A stretch of 64,000 bases of DNA from Pseudomonadota bacterium (lineage in GTDB: Bacteria > Pseudomonadota > Gammaproteobacteria > Burkholderiales > Rhodocyclaceae), in contig QQUN01000050.1 of the NCBI GenBank assembly GCA_008501585.1, positions 1 through 64,000 of the forward strand. Direction: 5' to 3'. The notes beneath the pieces were generated by a model, which was not told the origin of the DNA, did not search any database, and worked only from the letters and a program-made list of their open reading frames with translations. Below are positions 45,506-53,844 of the stretch, piece by piece. Within the stretch, counting starts at the first letter, position 1. Each line of letters begins with the position of its first letter. Made by a program: the position numbers and the translations under genes.

Positions 45506-45572
45506 GGCACGTACGCGATGCCGCGCCAAGCGCGTAGAATGTGCCCTCCTGGACATCCTGGGCGAATACGCC

Positions 45573-47075
45573 ATGCTGCAGCCGAGCCTCCCGATCTACC
45601 CCGTCGCTGGCATCCGCACCATCGAGACGGCCGCCATGCCGACGGCCAAGCCGCCGCTCATGGAGCGCGCCGGTCGCGCCTCGGCCGAAGAGGCCGTACG
45701 GCTGATGATCGACCGCCCCGGCGCGCTGCTCATCGCCTGCGGCCCGGGCAACAACGGTGGCGACGGCTTCGTCATGGCACGCCATTTCCTGCAGGCCGGT
45801 CGCAAGGTCGTGGTGGCCTTCTCGGGCGACACCGCCAAACTGCCGGGCGACGCCAAGAAAGCCTGGGCGGCCTGGCGCGACGCCGGGGGCGAAACCCTCT
45901 CCGACCTGCCCGCCGCGCCGCCGGAAGGCTGGGCCCTGGTGGTCGACGCCTTGTTCGGCATTGGCCTGCAACGCCCCATCACCGGCCGCTACGCCGACTG
46001 GATCCGCGCCCTCAACGCCCTGCCCGGCCCGCGCATGTCGATCGACGTGCCCAGTGGCCTGTGCGCCGACACCGGCCGCGTGCTCGGCGTGGCTTTTCGC
46101 GCCACCCACACCGTCACCTTCATCGCCCTCAAACCCGGCCTGCTCACCCTCGACGGCCCCGACCACTGCGGCGAACTGGTCGTCAAACGGCTCGATCTGG
46201 ACGCCAACAGCTATCTGCCGGCACCGGGCTGGGAGGTGCGTCCGGCATTGTTTGCCGACCAGTTCACCCCGCGCCGGCTCAACTCGCACAAGGGCTTGTT
46301 TGGCGACGCGGTCATCATCGGCGGCGCCGCCGGGATGTGCGGCGCACCACTGCTGGCCGGCCGTGCCGCCCTGCGCGCCGGCGCCGGGCGGGTGTTTGTC
46401 GGCCTGCTCGATCCACGTGCGCCGGCGGTCGACCTGATACAACCCGAGCTGATGCTGCGCCCGGCCGAGCAGGCGCTGGAAGAAGGCCACGCCATCGCGC
46501 TCGGCCCCGGGCTCGGACGCGATGCCGCCGCCAGCACCTTGCTGCAGCGCGCCATCGACGGCGAACACGCCTTGGTGCTCGACGCCGACGCCCTCAACCT
46601 GGTCGCGGCCAACGATGCACTCGCCGGCGCGCTCACCCGGCGCCATGCCGCCGTGGTGCTCACGCCGCACCCTGCCGAGGCGGCCCGTCTGCTCAAGGTC
46701 CGGCCCGACGAGGTGCAGGCCAACCGCCTCGAGGCCGTCCTCTCGCTGGCCCGACGATTCGACGCGCATGTCGTCCTCAAGGGCAACGGCAGCCTCATCG
46801 CCCACCCCGACGGCCGCTGGCTGATCAACCGCAGCGGCAATCCGGGGATGTCGGCCGCCGGCATGGGCGATGTGCTCACCGGCCTGCTGGCGGCCTTGCT
46901 GGCGCAAGGCTGGCCGATCGACTCGGCGATCATCGGCGCGGTGCACCTGCACGGCTCGGCTGCCGACCTGCTGCTCGCCAAGGGGATCGGCCCCATCGGC
47001 ATGGGCGCCGCTGAACTGCCCGATGCCGTCCGGATACTGTTGAACCAGTGGGTGGCACAGCATCAACGGCCCTGA
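45573..47075 (+). CDS. nnr: Bifunctional NAD(P)H-hydrate epimerase / ADP-dependent dehydratase
   Basis: The 500-aa protein repairs hydrated NAD(P)H. The N-terminal YjeF_N epimerase domain (1-215) has LIACGPGNNGGDGFVMARHF, VVDALFGIGLQRPI and MSIDVPSGLCADTGRV. The C-terminal YjeF_C dehydratase (225-495) has NSHKGLFGDAVIIGGAAGMC, LTPHPAEAARLL, VLKGNGSLIA and RSGNPGMSAAGMGDVLTGLL. ATG 45573 gives the usual N-terminus. It is 67 bases after the DUF429 gene; a TAGAAT at 45535 may give it its own promoter. A weak terminator follows. Confidence 0.96.
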   Translation: MLQPSLPIYPVAGIRTIETAAMPTAKPPLMERAGRASAEEAVRLMIDRPGALLIACGPGNNGGDGFVMARHFLQAGRKVVVAFSGDTAKLPGDAKKAWAAWRDAGGETLSDLPAAPPEGWALVVDALFGIGLQRPITGRYADWIRALNALPGPRMSIDVPSGLCADTGRVLGVAFRATHTVTFIALKPGLLTLDGPDHCGELVVKRLDLDANSYLPAPGWEVRPALFADQFTPRRLNSHKGLFGDAVIIGGAAGMCGAPLLAGRAALRAGAGRVFVGLLDPRAPAVDLIQPELMLRPAEQALEEGHAIALGPGLGRDAAASTLLQRAIDGEHALVLDADALNLVAANDALAGALTRRHAAVVLTPHPAEAARLLKVRPDEVQANRLEAVLSLARRFDAHVVLKGNGSLIAHPDGRWLINRSGNPGMSAAGMGDVLTGLLAALLAQGWPIDSAIIGAVHLHGSAADLLLAKGIGPIGMGAAELPDAVRILLNQWVAQHQRP

Positions 47076-47101
47076 GCGGGCGCCCCAGGCGCTTCTTTTT
47101 G
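47076..47101 (+). terminator. Possible terminator after nnr
   Basis: AGCGGGCGCC (47076-47085) can pair with GGCGCT (47089-47094) with a two-base bulge, followed by TTCTTTTT. Stem quality is moderate but the U-tract is good. Confidence 0.55.
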
Positions 47102-47162
47102 CAGCGGGGATCGGCTACATTCTGTAACAAGTGGTTTTCGCCACGTCAGCGACGCCCTGCCC

Positions 47163-50100
47163 ATGCCCGGTTCCGACCGCCCTGTCGCGTCACCTTTTGC
47201 CAGTTCGTCCGCAAGCGAGCTGGCCTTGCCCGTCGTGACCCTGCCCGACGACACCCCGCTGTCGAAGGCCCTGGCCAGCCTGGCTGAAAGCGCCTCGCAT
47301 GCCGTGCTGGTCCAGCGCCAGGGCGAGATCATCGGCATTCTCACCGAACGCTCGGCCCTGGCGCTGGGGCTCTCCGGCGACAGCAGCCAGCGGCGCCTGG
47401 GCGAGGTCTGCCAGCACGCCGTGCTGTGGGCCGATGCCAACGACAACTATGTCGATGTCTATGAACGCATGCTCAGCCGCGGCATGCGCCATGCCATCAT
47501 TCGCGACGCCGACGGCGGCATGGCCGGCCTGCTCAGTGAAAGCGCCATCCTCGGCCGACTGGGCATCGAACACTTCGCCCACCTCGACGCCATTGAACAG
47601 ATCATGACGCCACGGCCAACCACCGTGGCGCCGGGCACACCGGTGCTCGACTGCGCGGAGTTGATGCGGCGCGAGCATATCGGTTGCGTCGTCGTTCCGA
47701 CCGATTCGGGCACCCCGCGCGGCATCCTGACCACCCGCGATGTGACCCGCCTGATGGCCACACGCAGCGCCCTGCACACGGTGCCCGTGGGCGAGGTCAT
47801 GAGCCAGCCGGCAATCCGGCTCGAGGCGGACCGCCCGGTCTTCGAAGCCGCCCGCATGATGGCCTCGCACGCCATCCGCCACATCATCATCACCCGCAGC
47901 GGCCAGCTGTGCGGCATCGTCTCCGAACACGACATCGTGCGCTGCCTCGAGCATCGCTATGTCGACGTGTTGCGCCGGGTCATCCACCGTCAGGCCGACG
48001 AACTCGAAGCGCATCGCCAGATCCGGGCGCAAACCAATGTGCTCGACCAGCTGCTGTCGCGCAGCGAGGAGCTGGGCCTGTGCCTGGTCGACGCAACCGA
48101 CCGGATCGGATTCATCAACGCCGCCGCCCGCACCCTGCTTGGCATCGCGCCCGACGCCCCGGCCGGGCACCTTGCCGACGCACTCGACACCCTGGACGAC
48201 GCAGACCGGCAGCCATTGCATGCGCTGCTCGGCGGCGGCCCGGGCGCCGCGCCCGTGTCGCTGCGTGTGGGCACACGCCAGGTCATGCTGCGCGCCCAGC
48301 CCTTTGCCACCGACGACCGGGGGGAGGTGCTGTCACACCTGCTCATCCTGATCGACGAATCGATCGCCGACGAGGCCGGCGAGTTGCTCGGCTTCAGCCG
48401 CCACGCCTTCGGCGCCATGGCCCTGCCCATGATGTGGGCCGACGAGGCCGGCGAGCTTGCCATGAGCAACGCCGCCTTCGACCAGCTCGCCGGCCGGACG
48501 GACCCCGGCCAGCGCATGAACCTCGCGCAACTGTTCGATGGCGCCGACACCCTGCTGCCCGCGGAGGCCACCCACACGCTGCGGACCCGGCGCACGCTGC
48601 GCCGCCGCGATGGCCAGCGCATGCTGGTGGAGCTGTTCTTCAGCCGCATGCGCTTTCTCGGCAAGACGTATCTGGGCGGCTTCATCATCGACCTGTCGCA
48701 GCAGCAAGCCGTCGAGCAGGCCTTGCAGGACACCGAGCAACGCCTCACCGCGCTGCTCGACACCTCGCCGGACTTCATCGCCCTGAAAGATCCGGATGGC
48801 CGCTGGCAGATGGCCAACCCGGCCGGGCTGCGCATGTATGGCCTGGCCCAGATCGAGTGGCGCGGCCAGACCAATGCCGACCTGGCCGCGCGGGTCGAGG
48901 GCCCGATGCAGGACATCATCGCCCGCTGCACCAACACCGATCGCCTGGCCTGGTCGCGCCGTGAATCGATCCGCTATATCGAGGAGATCCCGCACACCGA
49001 TGCGCCCGGCACCCGCTCGCTGGACATGATCAAGACGCCCCTGCTCGGTGGCGACGGCCAGCCCACCGCACTGATGGTCATCGGCCGCGACATCACCGAA
49101 AGGGTGCGCGCCGAACGCGCACGCCGCGAGAGCGACGCCCACCTGCACAGCGCGCTGGCCGGCATGGATGACCTGATGTTGATCGCCAGCAGCAGCGGCG
49201 AAGTGCTCGACCACTACCCCAAGCCCGCACCGCGGCGCTTCCAGCTGCCGGACACACCGCTGGTGGGCGCGCAAATCTGTGCCCTGCTCCCGCCCGAGGC
49301 CAGCACGCCACTGCAGAACGCCCACGAAAAGCTGCGCAACGGCCTCGGCGTCCAGAGTTTCGACTATGCCACCGGCACCAACGGCCAGACCGGCTGGTTC
49401 AACGTGCGCATGTCGCGACACCGGCATACCGATGGCGGCAAGGGCGGTGTGACCGTGATCATTCGCGACATCACCGCCAGCCGCCGCACCGCCGACCAGC
49501 TCGAACGCCTTCAGGCGACCGTGGACGACCGTGTCGACGAACGCACCGTCGAGCTGCAAAGCGCACTCGAGGAACTCGAGGCCTTCAGCTATTCGCTCTC
49601 GCACGACCTGCGCGCACCGCTGCGCGCGATCGACGGCTTCGGCCGCTTGCTGTCGCAAAACCTGTCCGGCCAGCTCAACGACATCAACCGCGACTACCTG
49701 AACCGCATCCAGGGCGCGGTCGAGCGCATGGGCGGGTTGATCGACGACATGCTCGACCTCGCCCGGCTGTCGCGAAAGCCCGTCGAACGCCAGACCGTCG
49801 ACCTCAGCCAGATGGCCCGCCGCGTGCTCTCCGACCTGTCCGAGCGCGACCCGGAGCGGGTCGTAACCTGGACCATCGAAAGCCAACTGCGCGCCGAGGC
49901 CGACCCCATCCTGCTGCAATCGGTGCTCGACAACCTGCTCGGCAATGCCTGGAAGTTCACCCGCCGCACCGACGCGGCGCAAATCAAGGTCTATGCCGAG
50001 CAGCGCAACGGACGCACCTGGATCGTGATCGAAGACAACGGCGCCGGCTTTGACATGGCCTATGCCGACAAGCTCTTCAAACCGTTCCAGCGGCTGCACT

Positions 50101-50237
50101 CACCGCGCGAGTTCGACGGCACCGGCGTCGGGCTGGCGACCGTCCAGCGCATCATCAGCCGCCATGGCGGACGCATTGAAGCGGTCGGCGTCGAACACCA
50201 GGGCGCCACCTTCCGGTTTTCGCTCGCCCCCGCCTGA
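47163..50237 (+). CDS. CBS(4)-PAS sensor histidine kinase, orphan
   Basis: The 1024-aa cytoplasmic kinase starts with four CBS motifs (about 20-75, 80-135, 142-198, 206-262; for example IEQIMTPRPTTVAPGTPVLD and VGEVMSQPAIRLEADRPVFE), enough for two Bateman modules. A coiled stretch and four PAS or PAS-like modules follow (285-390, 405-520, 530-655, 660-780). HisKA has His814 in YSLSHDLRAPLRAIDGFGRL, and HATPase_c has DNGAGFDMAYADKLFKPFQR and GTGVGLATVQRII. The kinase core is close to that of the gene at 29452. No response regulator is adjacent, so the receiver at 33810 or a distant one may serve it. Nucleotide binding by the CBS part is inferred. Confidence 0.93.
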   Translation: MPGSDRPVASPFASSSASELALPVVTLPDDTPLSKALASLAESASHAVLVQRQGEIIGILTERSALALGLSGDSSQRRLGEVCQHAVLWADANDNYVDVYERMLSRGMRHAIIRDADGGMAGLLSESAILGRLGIEHFAHLDAIEQIMTPRPTTVAPGTPVLDCAELMRREHIGCVVVPTDSGTPRGILTTRDVTRLMATRSALHTVPVGEVMSQPAIRLEADRPVFEAARMMASHAIRHIIITRSGQLCGIVSEHDIVRCLEHRYVDVLRRVIHRQADELEAHRQIRAQTNVLDQLLSRSEELGLCLVDATDRIGFINAAARTLLGIAPDAPAGHLADALDTLDDADRQPLHALLGGGPGAAPVSLRVGTRQVMLRAQPFATDDRGEVLSHLLILIDESIADEAGELLGFSRHAFGAMALPMMWADEAGELAMSNAAFDQLAGRTDPGQRMNLAQLFDGADTLLPAEATHTLRTRRTLRRRDGQRMLVELFFSRMRFLGKTYLGGFIIDLSQQQAVEQALQDTEQRLTALLDTSPDFIALKDPDGRWQMANPAGLRMYGLAQIEWRGQTNADLAARVEGPMQDIIARCTNTDRLAWSRRESIRYIEEIPHTDAPGTRSLDMIKTPLLGGDGQPTALMVIGRDITERVRAERARRESDAHLHSALAGMDDLMLIASSSGEVLDHYPKPAPRRFQLPDTPLVGAQICALLPPEASTPLQNAHEKLRNGLGVQSFDYATGTNGQTGWFNVRMSRHRHTDGGKGGVTVIIRDITASRRTADQLERLQATVDDRVDERTVELQSALEELEAFSYSLSHDLRAPLRAIDGFGRLLSQNLSGQLNDINRDYLNRIQGAVERMGGLIDDMLDLARLSRKPVERQTVDLSQMARRVLSDLSERDPERVVTWTIESQLRAEADPILLQSVLDNLLGNAWKFTRRTDAAQIKVYAEQRNGRTWIVIEDNGAGFDMAYADKLFKPFQRLHSPREFDGTGVGLATVQRIISRHGGRIEAVGVEHQGATFRFSLAPA

Positions 50238-50318
50238 CCCCCCATCAACGCCCCCCGCCAGCGGCCCGGCATGCCGCGCTTTCTTGCGTCAGATCAGTTC
50301 TGGGCCGCCGCCGCGACC

Positions 50319-50324
50319 TATAAT
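50319..50324 (+). promoter_or_regulatory. -10 box for the DUF294 gene
   Basis: A perfect TATAAT stands 29 bases before the start codon, with an AGGGGAGG ribosome site between. No good -35 hexamer is found at 16-18 bases upstream, so an activator may be needed. Confidence 0.5.
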
Positions 50325-50352
50325 TCCTGAATAAGCACAAAGGGGAGGCGCA

Positions 50353-52245
50353 ATGACAACTGCAACAGACACCCTGGTCGGTGCCAGCACCGATTTTCTC
50401 AAGCGTTTCTCGCCCTTCGACCAGATGGAGCCCGATGCGTTGGCGTTTCTCGCCGAGCGCGTCCTGCTCGGCTTCTTCAGCAAGGGCTCGACCATCCTCT
50501 CGGCCGAGATGGGGCAACCGCGCTACTTCTACATCATCCAGCGCGGCAAGGTGCAGGCCAACCAGAGCGGCGATGTCGCCCTGACCGAATACGCCACCAT
50601 GACCCTCGGCCCCGGCGAATGCTTCCCGATCGGCGCCATCTCGGCCGGCCGCCCCTCCACCAACACCTACATGGCGCTCGAAGACAGCTTCTGCTTCCAG
50701 CTGCCGGCCGATGACTTCCTGGAACTGATGCGCATCAGCGCGGTGTTCCATGTCTTCTGCACCCAGTACATCGCCAGCCTGCTCAGCCAGTCGCGACAGC
50801 AACTGCAGACCACTTTCTCGCAGCGTGCGGCCGAGCAGCAGACCATGACCACCCCGCTTGGCCACCTGATCAAGCGTGATCCGGTCTTCGTCACGCCGGA
50901 AACTTCCACCCGCAGCGCCCTCGAAAAAATGGACGAACTGCGCATCGGCTGCATGGTGGTGGCCGATGCCGACAGCCGGCCCGTCGGCATCCTGACCCAG
51001 AGCGACCTGCTCTCGCGCATCGTGCTGCCCGCCTTCGACCTGAACCGGCCCATCGCCGACGTCATGACCGCCTCGCCGCAGGTGCTGCCGATGACCGCCA
51101 CGGCCTACGACGCCGCGCTCGAAATGGCCACCCACGCCCGCCGCCACCTGCTGGTCGTCGACGCCGACGACAAACTGCGTGGCGTTGTCTCGGAGCGCGA
51201 CCTGTTTTCGCTGCAACGCATCGGCCTGCGCCAGATCCGCGCCAGCATCGAAGGTGCCGACGACATCGAATCGCTTCAGCGCGCCAGCCGCGACATCCGC
51301 CAGCTTGCGCTCAACCTCATTGCCCAGGGCATCGGCGCAGAGCAACTCACGCGCTTCATCTCCGCGCTCAACGATGCCCTCACCCGGCGCATCATCACGC
51401 TCGAGCTGTCGCGCCACGAACTGTTCGGCGTGCCGTTCTGCTGGCTGGCCTTCGGCTCCGAAGGCCGCCATGAGCAGACCCTGTCCACCGACCAGGACAA
51501 CGGCATCATCTTCACCCCACCCGAAGGCCAGCACGACGCCCTCAAGCAAAAACTGCTGGCCTTTGCCAAGGATGCCAACGAGGCACTGGCGGCCTGCGGC
51601 TTCCCGCTGTGCAAGGGCAACATCATGGCCAGCAACCCCGACCTGTGCCTGACGCTCGACGAATGGAAGCGGCGTTTCGGCGCCTGGATCCGCGAACCCG
51701 ACCCGCAGGCCCTGCTCAACGCCTCGATCTTCTTCGACTTCCGCGTGCTCTACGGCAGCGAGAAAATCGGTGACCAGCTGCGCCGCTGGCTGCTCGACTA
51801 CGCCCGTGGCAACTCCACCTTCCTGCGCATGATGGCGCACAACGCGCTGACCGTCGCGCCCCCGCTTGGCCGCTTCCGCGACTTCGTCGTCGAGGACGAC
51901 GGCATGATCGACCTGAAGAAATCCGGCGCCCGCCTGTTCGTCGACGTCGCCCGCATCCTGTCGCTGCGCGCCGGCGTCGAAGCCTCCAGCACCGTCCAGC
52001 GCCTGCGCCAGGCCGGCCAGCGCAGCAACGTACCGGCCGAAGAGCTGAACGCCATCACCGATGGTTTCCACTTCATTCAGCTATTGCGGCTGCGCTCACA
52101 GCATCTCGACACCGAGCATGACGCGCCCGGCGACAACAAGATCGACCCGGACACGCTCAACGAACTGGACCGGCGCATCCTCAAGGAAGCCTTCCGCCAG
52201 GCGCGCAAGCTACAATTGCGCCTCAAACTCGATTACCAGCTATGA
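50353..52245 (+). CDS. CNB-CBS-DUF294 nucleotidyltransferase-like protein
   Basis: The 630-aa cytoplasmic protein has a cyclic-nucleotide-binding fold (about 10-145, LAERVLLGFFSKGSTILSAE, YIIQRGKVQAN, LGPGECFPIGA). A CBS pair follows (165-290, PVGILTQSDLLSRIVLPA, LRGVVSERDLFSLQR). The DUF294 domain has the nucleotidyltransferase motif WLAFGSEGRHEQTLSTDQDN, and a DUF294-C helical domain completes it. It resembles the uridylyltransferase head of GlnD, so it may modify a partner protein (family inference). In related bacteria it is often encoded with a DnaQ-like protein and a DUF4212/SSS symporter. Here the first follows and the symporter is 10 kb away. Confidence 0.92.
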   Translation: MTTATDTLVGASTDFLKRFSPFDQMEPDALAFLAERVLLGFFSKGSTILSAEMGQPRYFYIIQRGKVQANQSGDVALTEYATMTLGPGECFPIGAISAGRPSTNTYMALEDSFCFQLPADDFLELMRISAVFHVFCTQYIASLLSQSRQQLQTTFSQRAAEQQTMTTPLGHLIKRDPVFVTPETSTRSALEKMDELRIGCMVVADADSRPVGILTQSDLLSRIVLPAFDLNRPIADVMTASPQVLPMTATAYDAALEMATHARRHLLVVDADDKLRGVVSERDLFSLQRIGLRQIRASIEGADDIESLQRASRDIRQLALNLIAQGIGAEQLTRFISALNDALTRRIITLELSRHELFGVPFCWLAFGSEGRHEQTLSTDQDNGIIFTPPEGQHDALKQKLLAFAKDANEALAACGFPLCKGNIMASNPDLCLTLDEWKRRFGAWIREPDPQALLNASIFFDFRVLYGSEKIGDQLRRWLLDYARGNSTFLRMMAHNALTVAPPLGRFRDFVVEDDGMIDLKKSGARLFVDVARILSLRAGVEASSTVQRLRQAGQRSNVPAEELNAITDGFHFIQLLRLRSQHLDTEHDAPGDNKIDPDTLNELDRRILKEAFRQARKLQLRLKLDYQL

Positions 52246-52358
52246 GTAAGCGCAGCCACTCGACCCCGCGCCAAGCGCGCGCCACCGGCGAGGGTTTCCG
52301 CCGCGCCGCGCGCATGGCCCTCCCTGCCGACACCCGCATGGCCGACCCCATCCGATGA
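52242..52358 (+). CDS. Small basic ORF, 38 aa, overlapping both neighbours
   Basis: ATG 52242 overlaps the DUF294 stop (ATGA) and the frame ends at TGA 52358, overlapping the next ATG (ATGA). The 38-residue product is basic (SKRSHSTPRQARATGEGFRR) with no hydrophobic segment. The double ATGA arrangement is exactly that of coupled genes in this genome and leaves almost no gap between the larger genes. It could be a real small protein, or a translational bridge that carries ribosomes to the exonuclease-like gene. No family is recognised and no ribosome site is visible. Confidence 0.45.
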   Translation: MSKRSHSTPRQARATGEGFRRAARMALPADTRMADPIR

Positions 52359-52999
52359 CCTGGCTTTCCCGACTCCTCCCTGGCGCCCACCCCCCCGTCG
52401 CCCTGTCACCCGACGTCCAGGCCATGCTCCATGCCTGGCAGCAAGCCGCCGACACCGACCTCGACACCCTGCACAGCGAGACCCGCTATGTGATCGTCAA
52501 CACCGAGGCCACCGGGCTCGACCTGAGCAAGGACCGCCTGCTGTCCGTCGCCGGCATCGCCATCGAAGGGGGGCTGATCAACCCCAGGCTGGCGTTCTGC
52601 CAGGCACTCGACCCCGACCCCGCCGATGCGCTGGCCAAGCTGCTGACCTTCATCGGCAAGTCGCCCGTCGTCGTGTTCAACGCAGCGTTCAACAAGCGCG
52701 TCCTGCTCAATGCGTTCGAACACGTCCTCGACATCGAGCCGGCATGCCAGTGGGTCGACCTGTACTGGCTGCTGCCCGGGCTGTTTGCCGAACGCAACCA
52801 CAACGCAGCCAAACTGGCCGAGTGGATGGCGGCCATGAAGATCGAAACCTTCCAGCGCCACCACGCGCTGGGCGATGCCTACGCCATCGCCCAACTGTTT
52901 CTCGCTGCGCAGGCACGCGCCCGGATGCTCGGACACCGGACGCCACGCGCACTGATCGAACTGGAACACACGCGACAACGACTCCAGCGCGCGCCCTGA
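52355..52999 (+). CDS. DnaQ-fold 3'-5' exonuclease-like protein lacking two catalytic Asp
   Basis: The 214-aa protein has the DEDDh exonuclease fold. Motif I reads YVIVNTEATGLD with Asn49 where the metal-binding Asp belongs (Glu51 kept). Motif II reads VVFNAAFNKRVLL with Asn113 in place of the second Asp. Motif III HHALGDAYAIAQLFL keeps His169 and Asp174. Two of four metal ligands are therefore changed to Asn, so hydrolysis is doubtful and a binding or regulatory role is more likely. It follows the DUF294 gene, its usual partner. Its TGA stop starts palindromic repeat copy E. Confidence 0.88.
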   Translation: MTWLSRLLPGAHPPVALSPDVQAMLHAWQQAADTDLDTLHSETRYVIVNTEATGLDLSKDRLLSVAGIAIEGGLINPRLAFCQALDPDPADALAKLLTFIGKSPVVVFNAAFNKRVLLNAFEHVLDIEPACQWVDLYWLLPGLFAERNHNAAKLAEWMAAMKIETFQRHHALGDAYAIAQLFLAAQARARMLGHRTPRALIELEHTRQRLQRAP

Positions 53000-53120
53000 G
53001 AACGCATGAGCCCGTCGTGGCGGAAAAACAGCCCGGCAACTCAGCGCGATAGGCGAGGAGTGAGCGAGTGAGCAACGCAGCACTCGGCCCTGCTCGCTAC
53101 GATGTCTTCACACGTTCTCA
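52997..53120. repeat. Rearranged copy E of the TGA-flanked palindromic repeat
   Basis: The left end TGA-GAACGCATGAG is the stop codon and start of the element. The middle GATAGGCGAGGAGTGAGCGA and CAACGCAGCA match copies B and C in the same direction. The right end, CTCGGCCCTGCTCGCTACGA then TTCACACGTTCTCA, is the reverse complement of the left arm of those copies. It is a hybrid whose right arm was replaced by an inverted left arm. On the minus strand it begins 5 bases past the stop of the DUF2726 gene. Confidence 0.8.
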
Positions 53121-53125
53121 GGCGT

Positions 53126-53758
53126 TCAGTCACCCGGCCCGTCGTCGCTGCTGTCATCCGACGCGCCTGACACCCACCTGGCGATCTGTGCCGCCTCCGG
53201 CAAGGCATCGCGCTGCCAGCAGGCATAGCGCACCCCGGCCTGTCGCAGGGTGTCGCGCTTGACACTGTCGATGCGCTTCGCCGGCCCTCGGGCCAGATCG
53301 ACGACCGCCACCGGCGCCAGCGCCGGGGTACAGATCACGAAATCCAGCAGCATGTCCTTGTCGATGGCATCCAGACCCGCCGCCCGCCGCAAGGAGCCGC
53401 GCGGAAAGATCTCGTGCTGCGGCAACGCTGCCTTCAACCGCTGAAACGCTGCCAAGGGCACCCCATCGAGGTAGGGTCGCCGTGGCGCGCCAGCCGCCCT
53501 GCCCGTGTGCACCGCGACGGGGCGCGCTGCAGTACCGTCAGCGTCCTCATCCGGCCGTGCCAGCGGCGTAACTGCCGACGAGGCGTTCGGCCCCGCACCG
53601 CCCACGGCGTCGCGACCGGGCCCGGCGTTCTCCATCAGAAAGGCCATTTCCCGGGCCTGCTCGGCCTCCATATGGTCCCGCCGGCGCCGCCGCACCAGCA
53701 AGGCCAGCCAGATCATTGCCAATACCGCAATGAAGAAAAATATCCACGCCATACCCAT
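53126..53758 (-). CDS. DUF2726 domain protein, membrane-anchored
   Basis: The protein is about 210 aa with an N-terminal transmembrane helix (MAWIFFFIAVLAMIWLALLV) followed by RRRRR, so the soluble part is cytoplasmic. A low-complexity linker leads to a DUF2726 fold of the restriction-endonuclease-like group (LDFVICTPALAPVAVVDLAR, KRDTLRQAGVRYACWQRDAL). The pattern LDFVI...VAVVDLA matches the beta-strands of that fold, though the usual acidic pair is weak. ATG 53758 has GGGAG upstream; an ATG 6 codons earlier is possible. Its 3' end meets repeat copy E. Function is unknown. Confidence 0.78.
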   Translation of the reverse strand: MGMAWIFFFIAVLAMIWLALLVRRRRRDHMEAEQAREMAFLMENAGPGRDAVGGAGPNASSAVTPLARPDEDADGTAARPVAVHTGRAAGAPRRPYLDGVPLAAFQRLKAALPQHEIFPRGSLRRAAGLDAIDKDMLLDFVICTPALAPVAVVDLARGPAKRIDSVKRDTLRQAGVRYACWQRDALPEAAQIARWVSGASDDSSDDGPGD

Positions 53759-53808
53759 CACGCTCCCGGCCGCCATCCCCCGCCAAAAACACTGCGAATA
53801 ATCAGCGC

Positions 53809-53837
53809 TTTACTGAACACGCTTTAGAAAGTATATT
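53809..53837 (+). promoter_or_regulatory. Sigma-70-type promoter of the NlpC/P60 gene
   Basis: TTTACT (53809-53814) and TATATT (53832-53837) are 17 bases apart, good matches to -35 and -10. Transcription should begin at about 53843-53845, at or next to the ATG, so the mRNA would be leaderless. Confidence 0.6.
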
Positions 53838-53844
53838 CGCGCGG

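Noticed and set aside
50245..52071. A 608-codon minus-strand open frame
   Set aside because: It is antisense to the CNB-CBS-DUF294 gene with clear domains on the plus strand.
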